Source: a virus. Taken from it: a stretch of DNA of 64,000 nucleotides. Positions 7,361 through 13,556 of the stretch are shown one piece after another. Position 1 is the stretch's first letter. Each line of letters starts with the position of its first letter. Position numbers and translations under genes: made by a program. The stretch lies in IMG/VR virus record IMGVR_UViG_3300037042_001212, positions 1 through 64,000 of that record, one strand, 5' to 3'. The notes under the pieces were generated by a model. It searched no databases. It saw only the letters and a list, made by a program, of their open reading frames with translations, and had not been told where the DNA came from.

Positions 7361-7870
7361 ATGGCTTTTTTAACTGAAGAATTTAACGTCGATGAACTGC
7401 CGCAAGGCAATGGTAACTTTGAGCCGCTGCCGGCTGGCTGGTATTCCGCCACCATCTCGCAAAGTGAACTCAAAGACACGAAGGCCGGGAACGGTCAATA
7501 CATCAAGCTGCGCTACGACATCACTGGCCCCACGCACCAGGGCCGGGTGGTGTTTGGGAACTTGAACATCAAGAATAAGAACCCGAAAGCCGAGGAAATC
7601 GGGAGACAGCAGTTGGGTGACATCATGCGAGCCATCGGGCTGGCCAAGGTGACCGACACTGATCAGCTCATTGGCGGCGAGATCGTGATCAAGCTGGAAG
7701 TTAAGCAGGACGAGCAGTATGGGGCCGGGAACGAGGTCAAAGGCTTTAAGTCTGCCTCCGGCAGTCCGGCACCTGCTGCGGCGGTAATCCCTGCCAAGGT
7801 CGCTTCAAAGGCACCTGCACCTGCAGCAGCGCCTGCCAAGGCCGCACCGCCTTGGGCCAGTAAGAAGTAA
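7361..7870 (+). CDS. DUF669-type ssDNA-binding protein
   Basis: This 169-residue protein matches the DUF669 pattern: an N-terminal stretch FEPLPAGWYSATISQSELKD, then GQYIKLRYDITGPTHQGRVV, then KAEEIGRQQLGDIMRAIGL. The family is thought to act as phage single-stranded DNA-binding protein (OB-like fold). The tail after about residue 128 is an Ala/Pro/Lys-rich flexible linker ending PPWASKK, not the acidic tip seen in bacterial SSBs. It follows the Sak4-like gene, a common pairing. A second, larger SSB-like protein is encoded at 23339-24379. Confidence 0.85.
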   Translation: MAFLTEEFNVDELPQGNGNFEPLPAGWYSATISQSELKDTKAGNGQYIKLRYDITGPTHQGRVVFGNLNIKNKNPKAEEIGRQQLGDIMRAIGLAKVTDTDQLIGGEIVIKLEVKQDEQYGAGNEVKGFKSASGSPAPAAAVIPAKVASKAPAPAAAPAKAAPPWASKK

Positions 7871-7873
7871 GAC

Positions 7874-7906
7874 AAAAAAAGCCCCGGCCTGGATTCCAGC
7901 CGGGGC
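7874..7906 (-). terminator. Intrinsic terminator facing leftward inside rightward operon
   Basis: A GC-rich hairpin (7-bp stem GCCCCGG/CCGGGGC, one bulged C, then 4 more pairs, ATT loop; 7881-7906) is flanked on its left by seven A (7874-7880). Read on the reverse strand this is a textbook terminator: stem then T7. Read rightward there is no U-run, so only weak pausing is expected. No leftward gene ends here, so it would block antisense transcription. Confidence 0.7.
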
Positions 7907-7920
7907 AACTTGGAGACGAT

Positions 7921-8943
7921 ATGAAAATTCCTGAATCAGAGCATACCATTCAAAGCCTGATTGACAAGCACCATGAGGGCCAGGCCGAGGTGCCGCGCCC
8001 ACACCTTGGTGCCAGCACGCTTGGCCACCCCTGCGACCGCTGGCTGTGGCTGTCGTTCCGCTGGGCGGTGCAGCCGAGCTTTCCTGGCCGAATCCTGCGC
8101 CTGTTTCGCCGGGGCCGTGAGGAAGAAGTTAACATTATCAACGACCTGCGTGCCATTGGGATGGACGTTCGGAAAGTGTCGAGCCAGCATCGGGTGGACT
8201 TTGGGAGCCATGTGTCGGGAAGCCTCGATGCCATCATTGATTCTGGCGTGCCGGAAGCGCCGAAGGCAAAACACATTGCCGAGTTCAAAACTGCGTCAAG
8301 AAAGGCATTTGATGATCTGGTCAAGCAGGGCGTAGAGAAGTCCAAGCCAGAGCACTTTATTCAGATGCAGGTTTACATGGCTGGCACAAAGATCGACCGC
8401 GCCCTGTATCTGACCGTCTGTAAAGACGATGACCGCATCCACACCGAGCGAGTCAAATACGATAAGGCTGTTGCAACCAAGGCCATTGAGCGAGGCAAAC
8501 GCATTGCTCTGGCTGACCGGATGCCGGAACCGATCAGTTCAGACCCGTCCTGGTATCAGTGCAAATTCTGCGATGCTCACGACTTCTGCCACGAATCCAA
8601 GATCACCAAGCATGTGAACTGCCGCACCTGCGCCCATGCTACGGCATTGCAGGATTCGACATGGCATTGCGCCAGATGGGATGCTGTAATTCCTCTAGAT
8701 ACCCAAAAAGAAGGCTGTGAATCTCACGTTCTGCACCCTGATCTGGTGCCGTGGAAACGGAAAGACGGGCCGGATGAATGGACAGCAGTTTATGAAATCA
8801 ATGGGGTCGATCTGGCCAACGGCGAGGGTGACGCGAATGTTTACACCAGTAAAGAGTTACTGGCCAACCCTGCTGCCTGCGCTGGTGGAGATCCGTTTGT
8901 CGCTGAGTTGAGGCAGGACTTTGATGGGAGGGTGGTGGGGTGA
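7921..8943 (+). CDS. PD-(D/E)XK exonuclease, Cas4/AddB-like with Fe-S cysteines
   Basis: This is a 340-residue nuclease of the PDDEXK_1/Cas4-like group. Visible motifs are the first cluster Cys in STLGHPCDRWLW (C38), catalytic Asp in VSGSLDAII (D103), the E-x-K pair in IAEFKT (E121, K123), and a Q-x3-Y box in HFIQMQVYM. A C-terminal group WYQCKFCDAHDFC (about 212-224) would complete a four-cysteine iron-sulphur site. More Cys/His follow (NCRTCAH, WHCARW), perhaps an extra zinc ribbon. It probably resects double-strand ends for the Sak4/DUF669 annealing system. The end overlaps the methyltransferase start by 4 bases (GTGA). Confidence 0.85.
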   Translation: MKIPESEHTIQSLIDKHHEGQAEVPRPHLGASTLGHPCDRWLWLSFRWAVQPSFPGRILRLFRRGREEEVNIINDLRAIGMDVRKVSSQHRVDFGSHVSGSLDAIIDSGVPEAPKAKHIAEFKTASRKAFDDLVKQGVEKSKPEHFIQMQVYMAGTKIDRALYLTVCKDDDRIHTERVKYDKAVATKAIERGKRIALADRMPEPISSDPSWYQCKFCDAHDFCHESKITKHVNCRTCAHATALQDSTWHCARWDAVIPLDTQKEGCESHVLHPDLVPWKRKDGPDEWTAVYEINGVDLANGEGDANVYTSKELLANPAACAGGDPFVAELRQDFDGRVVG

Positions 8944-9734
8944 TAGAACAAGGGGAATTAAATGAGTTGGCTCTTTTCGCAGGCGCTGGTGGAGGAATTC
9001 TCGGCGGCAAGCTGCTTGGATGGAAAACCGTCTGCGCTGTTGAGTGGGAACCCTATCCAGCAAGCGTATTGTGCGCCCGACAAAATGACGGACTTCTCTC
9101 GCCTTTCCCGATTTGGGATGACGTTCAAACCTTTGACGGCAGACCGTGGCGAGGCATTGTTGATGTCGTATCTGGCGGGTTTCCATGCCAAGACATCTCC
9201 GCAGCAGGAAAAGGAGCAGGAATCACCGGCAGCAGGTCAGGACTCTGGTCTGAAATGGCAAGGATTATTGGCGAAGTACAACCACGCTACGCGTTCGTGG
9301 AAAACAGCCCAGTCCTCACTTCTCGCGGACTTGGAACAGTCCTTGGAGATTTGGCCGCGTTGGGGTTCGATGCGAAATGGGGTGTCGTATCAGCAGCAGA
9401 CGTTGGTGCGCCGCACCTCAGAGAAAGAATCTGGATTATGGCCTACCCCCGATACACGGGGATTTGTAAACGAAGGCAGCATAGCGATGTTGGCGAAAAA
9501 GGCTGGCAGTCATGCGGAATATGTGGCGATGGGTTATCGGGCAGCTGCGAAGAAGAAAGAAAAATATTGGCCGACACCTTCTGCAAGCGACAACAGAGAT
9601 CGGGGCAATCTTTCAACTCCAGCCATTCAGCGCAGATTATCCAAAGGGAAGCAATTGATGCTTTCAATGGTTGTGTCGGAGGTCAGTGGGCAACTGAACC
9701 CAACGTGGGTGGAAAAGTTGATGGGATGGCCTGA
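8940..9734 (+). CDS. C5-cytosine DNA methyltransferase, truncated before motif X
   Basis: The 264-residue enzyme starts at a GTG overlapping the upstream stop. Motif I ALFAGAGGGILGG is at 11-23, the catalytic motif IV GGFPCQDIS at 79-87, motif VI ENS at 121-123, and motif VIII RERIWIMAYP at 161-170. The frame ends TEPNVGGKVDGMA then TGA, exactly where other enzymes of this group continue with a motif IX/X segment. That segment is found 430 bases downstream in a different frame (10165-10272), beyond an inserted HNH gene. Without motif X the SAM pocket is incomplete, so activity is doubtful unless the missing part is supplied. Nearly the whole gene is overlapped by a second coding frame (8962 onward). 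Likely role when intact: protecting phage DNA from restriction. Confidence 0.88.
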   Translation: MIEQGELNELALFAGAGGGILGGKLLGWKTVCAVEWEPYPASVLCARQNDGLLSPFPIWDDVQTFDGRPWRGIVDVVSGGFPCQDISAAGKGAGITGSRSGLWSEMARIIGEVQPRYAFVENSPVLTSRGLGTVLGDLAALGFDAKWGVVSAADVGAPHLRERIWIMAYPRYTGICKRRQHSDVGEKGWQSCGICGDGLSGSCEEERKILADTFCKRQQRSGQSFNSSHSAQIIQREAIDAFNGCVGGQWATEPNVGGKVDGMA

Positions 9735-10272
9735 TGATTGGACTTCGCTGCAACCCATGAGCCATGTTAAAATGTGCTTTTGGCTTATGGGTTCGCACAA
9801 TGGAACGGAAACCGGAAGAAGCGAAGTTCTGCGAGTGTTGCGGATTGGAAATGCAGCGCAAGAGATTCAACGGGAGATTGGAAGACCTGTCGGTGTTCAT
9901 GAAGCGGCGCTTTTGCTCGCTGAGTTGTGCGAACACGCGAACCGACCTGACGAAGCACGGGTATTCATGGCGTGCGCGAAAGCACTTGAAGAAGAATTGC
10001 GAGGCGTGCAGCTACGCGAGGGCACTACAGGCGCACCACATCGACCAAGACAAAACCAACAACGAGCCGGAGAACATCCAGACTCTGTGCAAGCACTGTC
10101 ACGATTTCTGGCACACCACGGCCAAACGTATTGGCAGGACGGTCGCTGGGAGGATGCCACGCTTCGAGTGGCTCATGGGGTGGCCGCTAGGGTGGACAGA
10201 CTTAAATCCATTGGAAACGGACAAGTTCCAGCAGTGGCTGCAACAGCATGGAGAATCTTGAATGCTCCGTGA
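8962..10272 (+). CDS. Protein overlapping the methyltransferase in another frame
   Basis: The frame starts 22 bases into the methyltransferase with its own ribosome site (AGGGGAATTAA then ATG) and is open for 436 codons. The first 265 or so residues resemble a protein I recall beside phage C5 methyltransferases: MSWLFSQALVEEFSAASC, KMTDFSRLSRFGMTF, ATRSWKTAQSSLL, WPRWGSMRNGVS, ESGLWPTPDTRG and LMGWPDDWTSL. Residues after about 266 (base 9760 on) look like a shadow of the HNH gene. The last 35 (RVAHGVAARVDRLKSIGN and on) are the displaced methyltransferase motif-X segment. The open frame is therefore a chimera of three origins. Function is unknown; dual coding with the methyltransferase is the notable point. 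The true product may end differently in relatives without the insertion. Confidence 0.7.
   Translation: MSWLFSQALVEEFSAASCLDGKPSALLSGNPIQQAYCAPDKMTDFSRLSRFGMTFKPLTADRGEALLMSYLAGFHAKTSPQQEKEQESPAAGQDSGLKWQGLLAKYNHATRSWKTAQSSLLADLEQSLEIWPRWGSMRNGVSYQQQTLVRRTSEKESGLWPTPDTRGFVNEGSIAMLAKKAGSHAEYVAMGYRAAAKKKEKYWPTPSASDNRDRGNLSTPAIQRRLSKGKQLMLSMVVSEVSGQLNPTWVEKLMGWPDDWTSLQPMSHVKMCFWLMGSHNGTETGRSEVLRVLRIGNAAQEIQREIGRPVGVHEAALLLAELCEHANRPDEARVFMACAKALEEELRGVQLREGTTGAPHRPRQNQQRAGEHPDSVQALSRFLAHHGQTYWQDGRWEDATLRVAHGVAARVDRLKSIGNGQVPAVAATAWRILNAP
9800..10261 (+). CDS. HNH homing-type endonuclease fused to tail of the overlapping protein
   Basis: The 153-residue product begins MERKPEEAKFCECCGLEMQR. The start at 9800 is chosen by similarity to phage HNH proteins; the upstream ATG at 9764 is possible and neither has a strong ribosome site. 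Zinc ligands are suggested by C11/C14, C39/C43, NCEAC (67-70) and LCKHC (97-100). The HNH core is QAHHIDQD (H79, H80), N92 and H101/H105. After residue 120 the sequence changes to FEWLMGWPLGWTDLNPLETD, which is the C-terminus expected for the protein that overlaps the methyltransferase. The endonuclease has therefore been inserted into, and fused with, that dual-coding gene. It overlaps the next helicase gene start closely. Confidence 0.83.
   Translation: MERKPEEAKFCECCGLEMQRKRFNGRLEDLSVFMKRRFCSLSCANTRTDLTKHGYSWRARKHLKKNCEACSYARALQAHHIDQDKTNNEPENIQTLCKHCHDFWHTTAKRIGRTVAGRMPRFEWLMGWPLGWTDLNPLETDKFQQWLQQHGES
10165..10272 (+). pseudogene. Displaced motif IX/X segment of the C5 methyltransferase
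   Basis: In the frame of the 8962 reading frame this stretch reads RVAHGVAARVDRLKSIGNGQ, then VPAVAATAWRIL and a stop at 10270-10272. The R-L-x-x-(I/L)-G-N-x-x-V-P pattern is motif X of C5-cytosine methyltransferases, which packs against the SAM site. It is out of frame with the 264-residue methyltransferase and separated from it by the HNH domain. The frame offset between this segment and the overlapping LMGWPLGWTDL tail equals the offset in the main dual-coding region, so both were moved together. Confidence 0.75.
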
Positions 10273-11863
10273 ATACCAACAACGCACCATTGACCAACTC
10301 TACGCATGGTTTGAGGCAGGCAACGCTGGCAATCCTTGCTTGGTGCTGCCGACCGGTTCAGGCAAGAGCCACATCGTGGCTGCGCTGTGCAAGGATGCCA
10401 TCCAGAACTGGCCCGAAACCGTTGTGCTGATGCTGACTCATGTGAAGGAATTGATCGAGCAGAACGCTGAGAAGATGCGCCAGCACTGGCCGGGTGCGCC
10501 GCTTGGCATCTACAGCGCCAGCATTGGCCGCAAGGACTTGGGTGAGCCGATTACCTTTGCCGGAATCCAGTCAGTGCGAAACAAGGCAAAGGAGCTGGGC
10601 CATGTCGATCTGGTGATCATCGACGAGTGCCACTTGGTCAATCATAAGGATGAGGGCGGCTACCGCAAGCTGTTGGGCGAGTTGAAGGCCATCAATCCGC
10701 ACCTGCGGGTGATCGGTCTGACCGCCACGCCATACCGGTTGGGGCATGGCCTGATCACCGATGAGCCTGCCCTGTTTGACGATCTGATCGAGCCGGTCAG
10801 CATCGAGGAGCTGGTGTTTAAGGGCTACCTTGCCACCCTGCGGAGCAAGATCACCAAGGCCAAGCTGGACACGACTGGGGTGCATAAGCGCGGGGGGGAG
10901 TTCATTGAGTCCGAGTTGCAGGCCGCTGTTGATACCAAGGAAAACAACGAGCGCGTGGTGCGCGAGATCGTCGAGCTGGCAGACGAGCGTAAAGCATGGT
11001 TGGTGTTTTGCACAGGCGTACAGCACGCGGAGCACATTGCCTCAGTCCTGCGCCAGCATGGGGTGGCAACAGAGTGCGTGCTGGGAGAAACGCCGAAAAA
11101 AGAACGTGAGCAAATAATTGCAGATTTTAAGGCTGGTCGAATCAGAGCATTAACAAACGCAAATGTGCTGACCACGGGATTTGATTACCCTGACATTGAT
11201 CTGATTGCCATGCTGCGCCCGACCATGAGCGCCAGTTTATATGTGCAGATGGCTGGCCGCGGCATGAGGGTCAAGAGCCACACCGATCACTGTTTGGTGC
11301 TGGACTTTGCCGGTGTAGTGGCAAGTCACGGGCCGATCACCAACGTGCAAATATCAAAAAAAAGCGGCACTGGCAACGGAGAGATGCCGGTCAAGGTCTG
11401 CGACAAATGCGGAGAGCTTGTCCATATTTCGATAATGATCTGCCCGGCCTGCTTGCATCCATTCCCTGAGCCTGAGCACAAAAAGCTGGAACTGCACCAC
11501 GATGACATTATGGGCTTAGAAGGCAAAGACCTTGAGATTAAAAGCTGGAACTGGCGCATTCATACCAGCAAAGCAAGTGGGAAACTGATGCTGGCCTGCA
11601 CGTATTACGGTGACTTGTCTGATAAGCCAATAACCGAATACCTGCCGGTGCTGCATGACGGCTATGCAGGGCAAAGGGCAATGCAGCAATTGTTCACGAT
11701 GGCCGCATCGTCTCGTGCCAATCTTGCCCCGGCATACACCCTGCAAGATGAAGATTCGTTGAATTATATTTCAACAGAGATGAGCAATTCAGAGCCGCCA
11801 AAGCTGATTGAATACCGCAAGGATGGGAAGTTCTTTCGAGTCATTAAAAGGAATTGGGAATGA
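10262..11863 (+). CDS. SF2 DEAD/DEAH-box DNA helicase with zinc ribbon
   Basis: This 533-residue superfamily 2 helicase has a Q-motif-like REYQQRTID at the start, motif I PTGSGKS at 30-36, motif II DECH at 122-125, motif III TATP at 155-158, motif V near LTTGFDYPDID (304-314) and motif VI QMAGRGMR at 330-337. A zinc ribbon CDKC...CPAC follows at 381-398, then a C-terminal domain of unknown type. It resembles UvsW/RadD-like phage helicases used in recombination and fork restart. It is coupled to the nuclease/annealing genes upstream. The next gene overlaps by ATGA. A second SF2 helicase at 21310-22887 is of a different, SNF2-like kind. Confidence 0.93.
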   Translation: MLREYQQRTIDQLYAWFEAGNAGNPCLVLPTGSGKSHIVAALCKDAIQNWPETVVLMLTHVKELIEQNAEKMRQHWPGAPLGIYSASIGRKDLGEPITFAGIQSVRNKAKELGHVDLVIIDECHLVNHKDEGGYRKLLGELKAINPHLRVIGLTATPYRLGHGLITDEPALFDDLIEPVSIEELVFKGYLATLRSKITKAKLDTTGVHKRGGEFIESELQAAVDTKENNERVVREIVELADERKAWLVFCTGVQHAEHIASVLRQHGVATECVLGETPKKEREQIIADFKAGRIRALTNANVLTTGFDYPDIDLIAMLRPTMSASLYVQMAGRGMRVKSHTDHCLVLDFAGVVASHGPITNVQISKKSGTGNGEMPVKVCDKCGELVHISIMICPACLHPFPEPEHKKLELHHDDIMGLEGKDLEIKSWNWRIHTSKASGKLMLACTYYGDLSDKPITEYLPVLHDGYAGQRAMQQLFTMAASSRANLAPAYTLQDEDSLNYISTEMSNSEPPKLIEYRKDGKFFRVIKRNWE

Positions 11864-12057
11864 AAACAAGACCGCCAGCGCCGCAATTCGTCACCGACTA
11901 CCGGGAATGGGTCAAGGCTGGCCCTCCGAAATGCTGCCATACGTGCGAGAGTTACGGCACTGATGGACTGTGCACCGAGTTCTTCATGGAGCCGCCGGCA
12001 GAGTTTGCTGAGACCGTCGATGTTTGCCCGAAGTGGGAATGTGAAGTTCCTTTTTGA
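11860..12057 (+). CDS. Small cysteine-rich (zinc-binding) protein
   Basis: The ATG at 11860 (ATGA overlap with the helicase stop) has AAAGGA upstream and is preferred to the TTG at 11854. The 65-residue product contains CCHTCESYGTDGLC and a later VCPKWEC, a pattern likely to bind one zinc ion. It is short and acidic toward the C-terminus. I recall small phage proteins with similar cysteine spacing of unknown function. Coupling to the helicase suggests a role in the same module. Confidence 0.77.
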   Translation: MKTRPPAPQFVTDYREWVKAGPPKCCHTCESYGTDGLCTEFFMEPPAEFAETVDVCPKWECEVPF

Positions 12058-12073
12058 TGAATAGGAAAATAAA

Positions 12074-12259
12074 ATGAACGAAAAACTAGAGGCTGCAATC
12101 GCTTACCTGCGGAGCCGCAACAAATACGTGCTTGATGCAGGCTGCAACTTTGTGCCAACGAAATCAGTGCAGACCGATGTTGCCGAGACAATTCGCATTT
12201 ATCGGCGGGAGGTTGAGGAGGTCAAGCCGATCAGCCTGGTGAAAGGCAAGAAGAAATGA
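12074..12259 (+). CDS. Small paralogous protein, copy A
   Basis: The 61-residue product begins MNEKLEAAIAYLRSRNKY and contains GCNFVPTKSVQTDVAETIR. It is about 60% identical by eye to the 62-residue protein at 16656-16844 (EAAIAYLRGRKKY, VPTKPVQTDVAETIR). It looks like a short helical protein with a basic end (GKKK). The paired copies, each followed by a zinc-ribbon gene and a VRR-NUC gene, suggest block duplication or joining of two related phage modules. No family name is recognised. The ribosome site is weak (AGGAAAATAAA before ATG). Confidence 0.82.
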   Translation: MNEKLEAAIAYLRSRNKYVLDAGCNFVPTKSVQTDVAETIRIYRREVEEVKPISLVKGKKK

Positions 12260-12534
12260 AGTGTGACTGCGGGTCAAAAACGCGTGTGCTGGACAGCAGG
12301 GGGGTCAGCCGGCGCAGGGAGTGCCTGAAATGCTTTATGCGTTTTTCGACAGAGGAAGTTGTTGTCACCAAGCCGGTCAAGTTTATTGAGAAAAAGAAAC
12401 GCCAAACTAAAAAGCGCGTCAAAAACATCTTGCCGACAAACAACTGGCAACAAGTGGCAAAGAACATTAGCGCACGCCGGAAGCTGGAAGAACTGCGCGA
12501 CAACGTAAAAGAGGGTGACTATGAAAATTATTGA
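12256..12534 (+). CDS. NrdR-type zinc ribbon with basic tail
   Basis: The 92-residue protein opens MKCDCGSKTRVLDSRGVSRR then RECLKCFMRFST. The CDC...(R)VLDSR...RRRxCLKC...RF(S/T)T pattern is the zinc ribbon of the NrdR repressor of ribonucleotide reductase genes. The ATP-cone that follows in NrdR is absent; instead there is a Lys/Arg-rich tail (KKKRQTKKRVKN). It probably binds DNA and could be a phage transcription regulator or an NrdR decoy. It starts in an ATGA overlap and its end overlaps the VRR-NUC gene. Confidence 0.8.
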   Translation: MKCDCGSKTRVLDSRGVSRRRECLKCFMRFSTEEVVVTKPVKFIEKKKRQTKKRVKNILPTNNWQQVAKNISARRKLEELRDNVKEGDYENY

Positions 12535-12880
12535 CCGGATTCCGACAGAGCACGAAGAACAGCGTCTGCTGGTGTGGTGGTTCCGCCGTAAATGGCCTGA
12601 CGTTCGCATCTTTGCCATCCCTAACGGCGGGGCAAGAAGCATTATTACCGCAGGGCGGTTGAAGGCCGAGGGCGTGTCTCCGGGCGTTCCTGACCTGTTT
12701 ATACCGGCCTGGAAGCTATGGATTGAGATGAAACGGGCCAAGGGGGGGAGTTTAAGTGCCGAACAAAAGGATTTCATCAAATACCTTGAAAGTGTTGGAT
12801 TCTCGTGTATAGTGGGAAAAGGTAATCAGGATGCACAGGACAAGATTACTGCCTTTTTCACCAAAAACGAGGGGTTATGA
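12521..12880 (+). CDS. VRR-NUC endonuclease, copy A
   Basis: The start at ATG 12521 is favoured by GAGG 7 bases upstream, over the GTG at 12515. The 119-residue product has the VRR-NUC signature: HEEQRLLVWWFR, AIPNGGARS, GVSPGVPDLFIP (catalytic Asp), WIEMKRAKGG (E-x-K), and SAEQKDFIKYLESVGF. VRR-NUC domains are PD-(D/E)XK nucleases that act on branched or flap DNA, such as Holliday junctions. Freestanding forms are common in phages. A second VRR-NUC protein is at 17203-17529. The gene overlaps the zinc-ribbon gene by 14 bases. Confidence 0.9.
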   Translation: MKIIDRIPTEHEEQRLLVWWFRRKWPDVRIFAIPNGGARSIITAGRLKAEGVSPGVPDLFIPAWKLWIEMKRAKGGSLSAEQKDFIKYLESVGFSCIVGKGNQDAQDKITAFFTKNEGL

Positions 12881-12881
12881 A

Positions 12882-13061
12882 ATGAAAAACGAAATTATTG
12901 ATATTGGTGGCCAAAATTGGCTGGTTAAAGAATCTGTGTCAAAGGATGAAGCCCTGAACGCAATTGCACACGCTCGTTGCACTGGAAGCCTTGGCTCTAA
13001 ACACGTTGAGAATTGCAACGGCATTGAGCGAGTGTTGGCTGACGTTAGCCGATCTAACTAA
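12882..13061 (+). CDS. Small hypothetical protein
   Basis: The start is placed at ATG 12882, which has GAGGGG about 8 bases before it. The product has 59 residues: MKNEIIDIGGQNWLVKESVS, then DEALNAIAHARCTG and VENCNGIERVLADV. It contains two cysteines and is otherwise helical. The family is not recognised. It lies just after the VRR-NUC gene with only one base between stop and start, and before a ribbon-helix-helix gene. Confidence 0.62.
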   Translation: MKNEIIDIGGQNWLVKESVSKDEALNAIAHARCTGSLGSKHVENCNGIERVLADVSRSN

Positions 13062-13074
13062 TGGATTTAATGAA

Positions 13075-13230
13075 ATGACCACCAAAATCAAAGACCGCTA
13101 CATGACCATCCGGCTTCCTGCCGACATCGAGCGCGAGCTTCGCAAGATGGCCGAAGCGAATACTCGCACGCTGGCTGCGGAGATTCTGCACTGCGTGAAG
13201 ATCGAGATTGCAAAAAAAGAACAATCATGA
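13075..13230 (+). CDS. Arc-like ribbon-helix-helix DNA-binding protein
   Basis: The ATG at 13075 gives a 51-residue protein: MTTKIKDRYMTIRLPADIER, then ELRKMAEANTRTLAAEILH. A short beta strand with alternating residues (YMTIRLP) followed by two helices is the ribbon-helix-helix fold of Arc/MetJ-type repressors. Such proteins bind operators as dimers of dimers. It might recognise one of the repeat arrays described here; that is inference. Its stop overlaps the next start by ATGA. Confidence 0.83.
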   Translation: MTTKIKDRYMTIRLPADIERELRKMAEANTRTLAAEILHCVKIEIAKKEQS

Positions 13231-13394
13231 ACATGAGCAAACAATACAACCACGACCCGCGACATTTCCGCTTTCCACGCACGATGGAGAACACCGGCTA
13301 TGCAATTCAGGACTGCACCGGCCAGAGTCGATTGGCCGACAAGATTGTTTTTGTTGGCGCAATGGCCATTTTTCTGATGTTGGTTTTGGTATGA
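13227..13394 (+). CDS. 55-residue membrane-anchored small protein
   Basis: The frame starts in an ATGA overlap with the ribbon-helix-helix gene and ends in an ATGA overlap with the next gene. The product starts MNMSKQYNHDPRHFRFPRTM, is basic and aromatic, then ends with a hydrophobic helix KIVFVGAMAIFLMLVLV reaching the last residue. A C-terminal tail anchor in the inner membrane is likely. Function is unknown. Coupling at both ends supports that it is expressed. Confidence 0.7.
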   Translation: MNMSKQYNHDPRHFRFPRTMENTGYAIQDCTGQSRLADKIVFVGAMAIFLMLVLV

Positions 13395-13555
13395 GTGCCA
13401 ATCAAGTGTGCAACGGCAACTGCAACCAAGGCCGAAGCTGCGACTGCGTGACGGATTACGTATTCGATGGCCTGTTTACTTTGGGTTTCTTGGTGACGGT
13501 GCTGGCGGTTGGCGGCATCGTCGGGTTTTTAATTGGCTATCTGATGGGGGAGTGA
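13391..13555 (+). CDS. 54-residue Cys-rich membrane protein
   Basis: The ATG at 13391 overlaps the previous stop. The N-terminal half has four cysteines, NQVCNGNCNQGRSCDCV, and the C-terminal half is a long hydrophobic segment LFTLGFLVTVLAVGGIVG then FLIGYLMGE, one transmembrane helix. Together with the preceding tail-anchored protein it forms a pair of coupled small membrane proteins, as expected for a two-part membrane function such as exclusion or lysis control. This role is speculative. Confidence 0.72.
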   Translation: MSANQVCNGNCNQGRSCDCVTDYVFDGLFTLGFLVTVLAVGGIVGFLIGYLMGE

Positions 13556-13556
13556 A

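Noticed and set aside
7920-8945. Cas4-like nucleases as part of a phage CRISPR system
   Set aside because: Freestanding Cas4-like nucleases are common in phages; there are no cas1/cas2 genes or arrays here.
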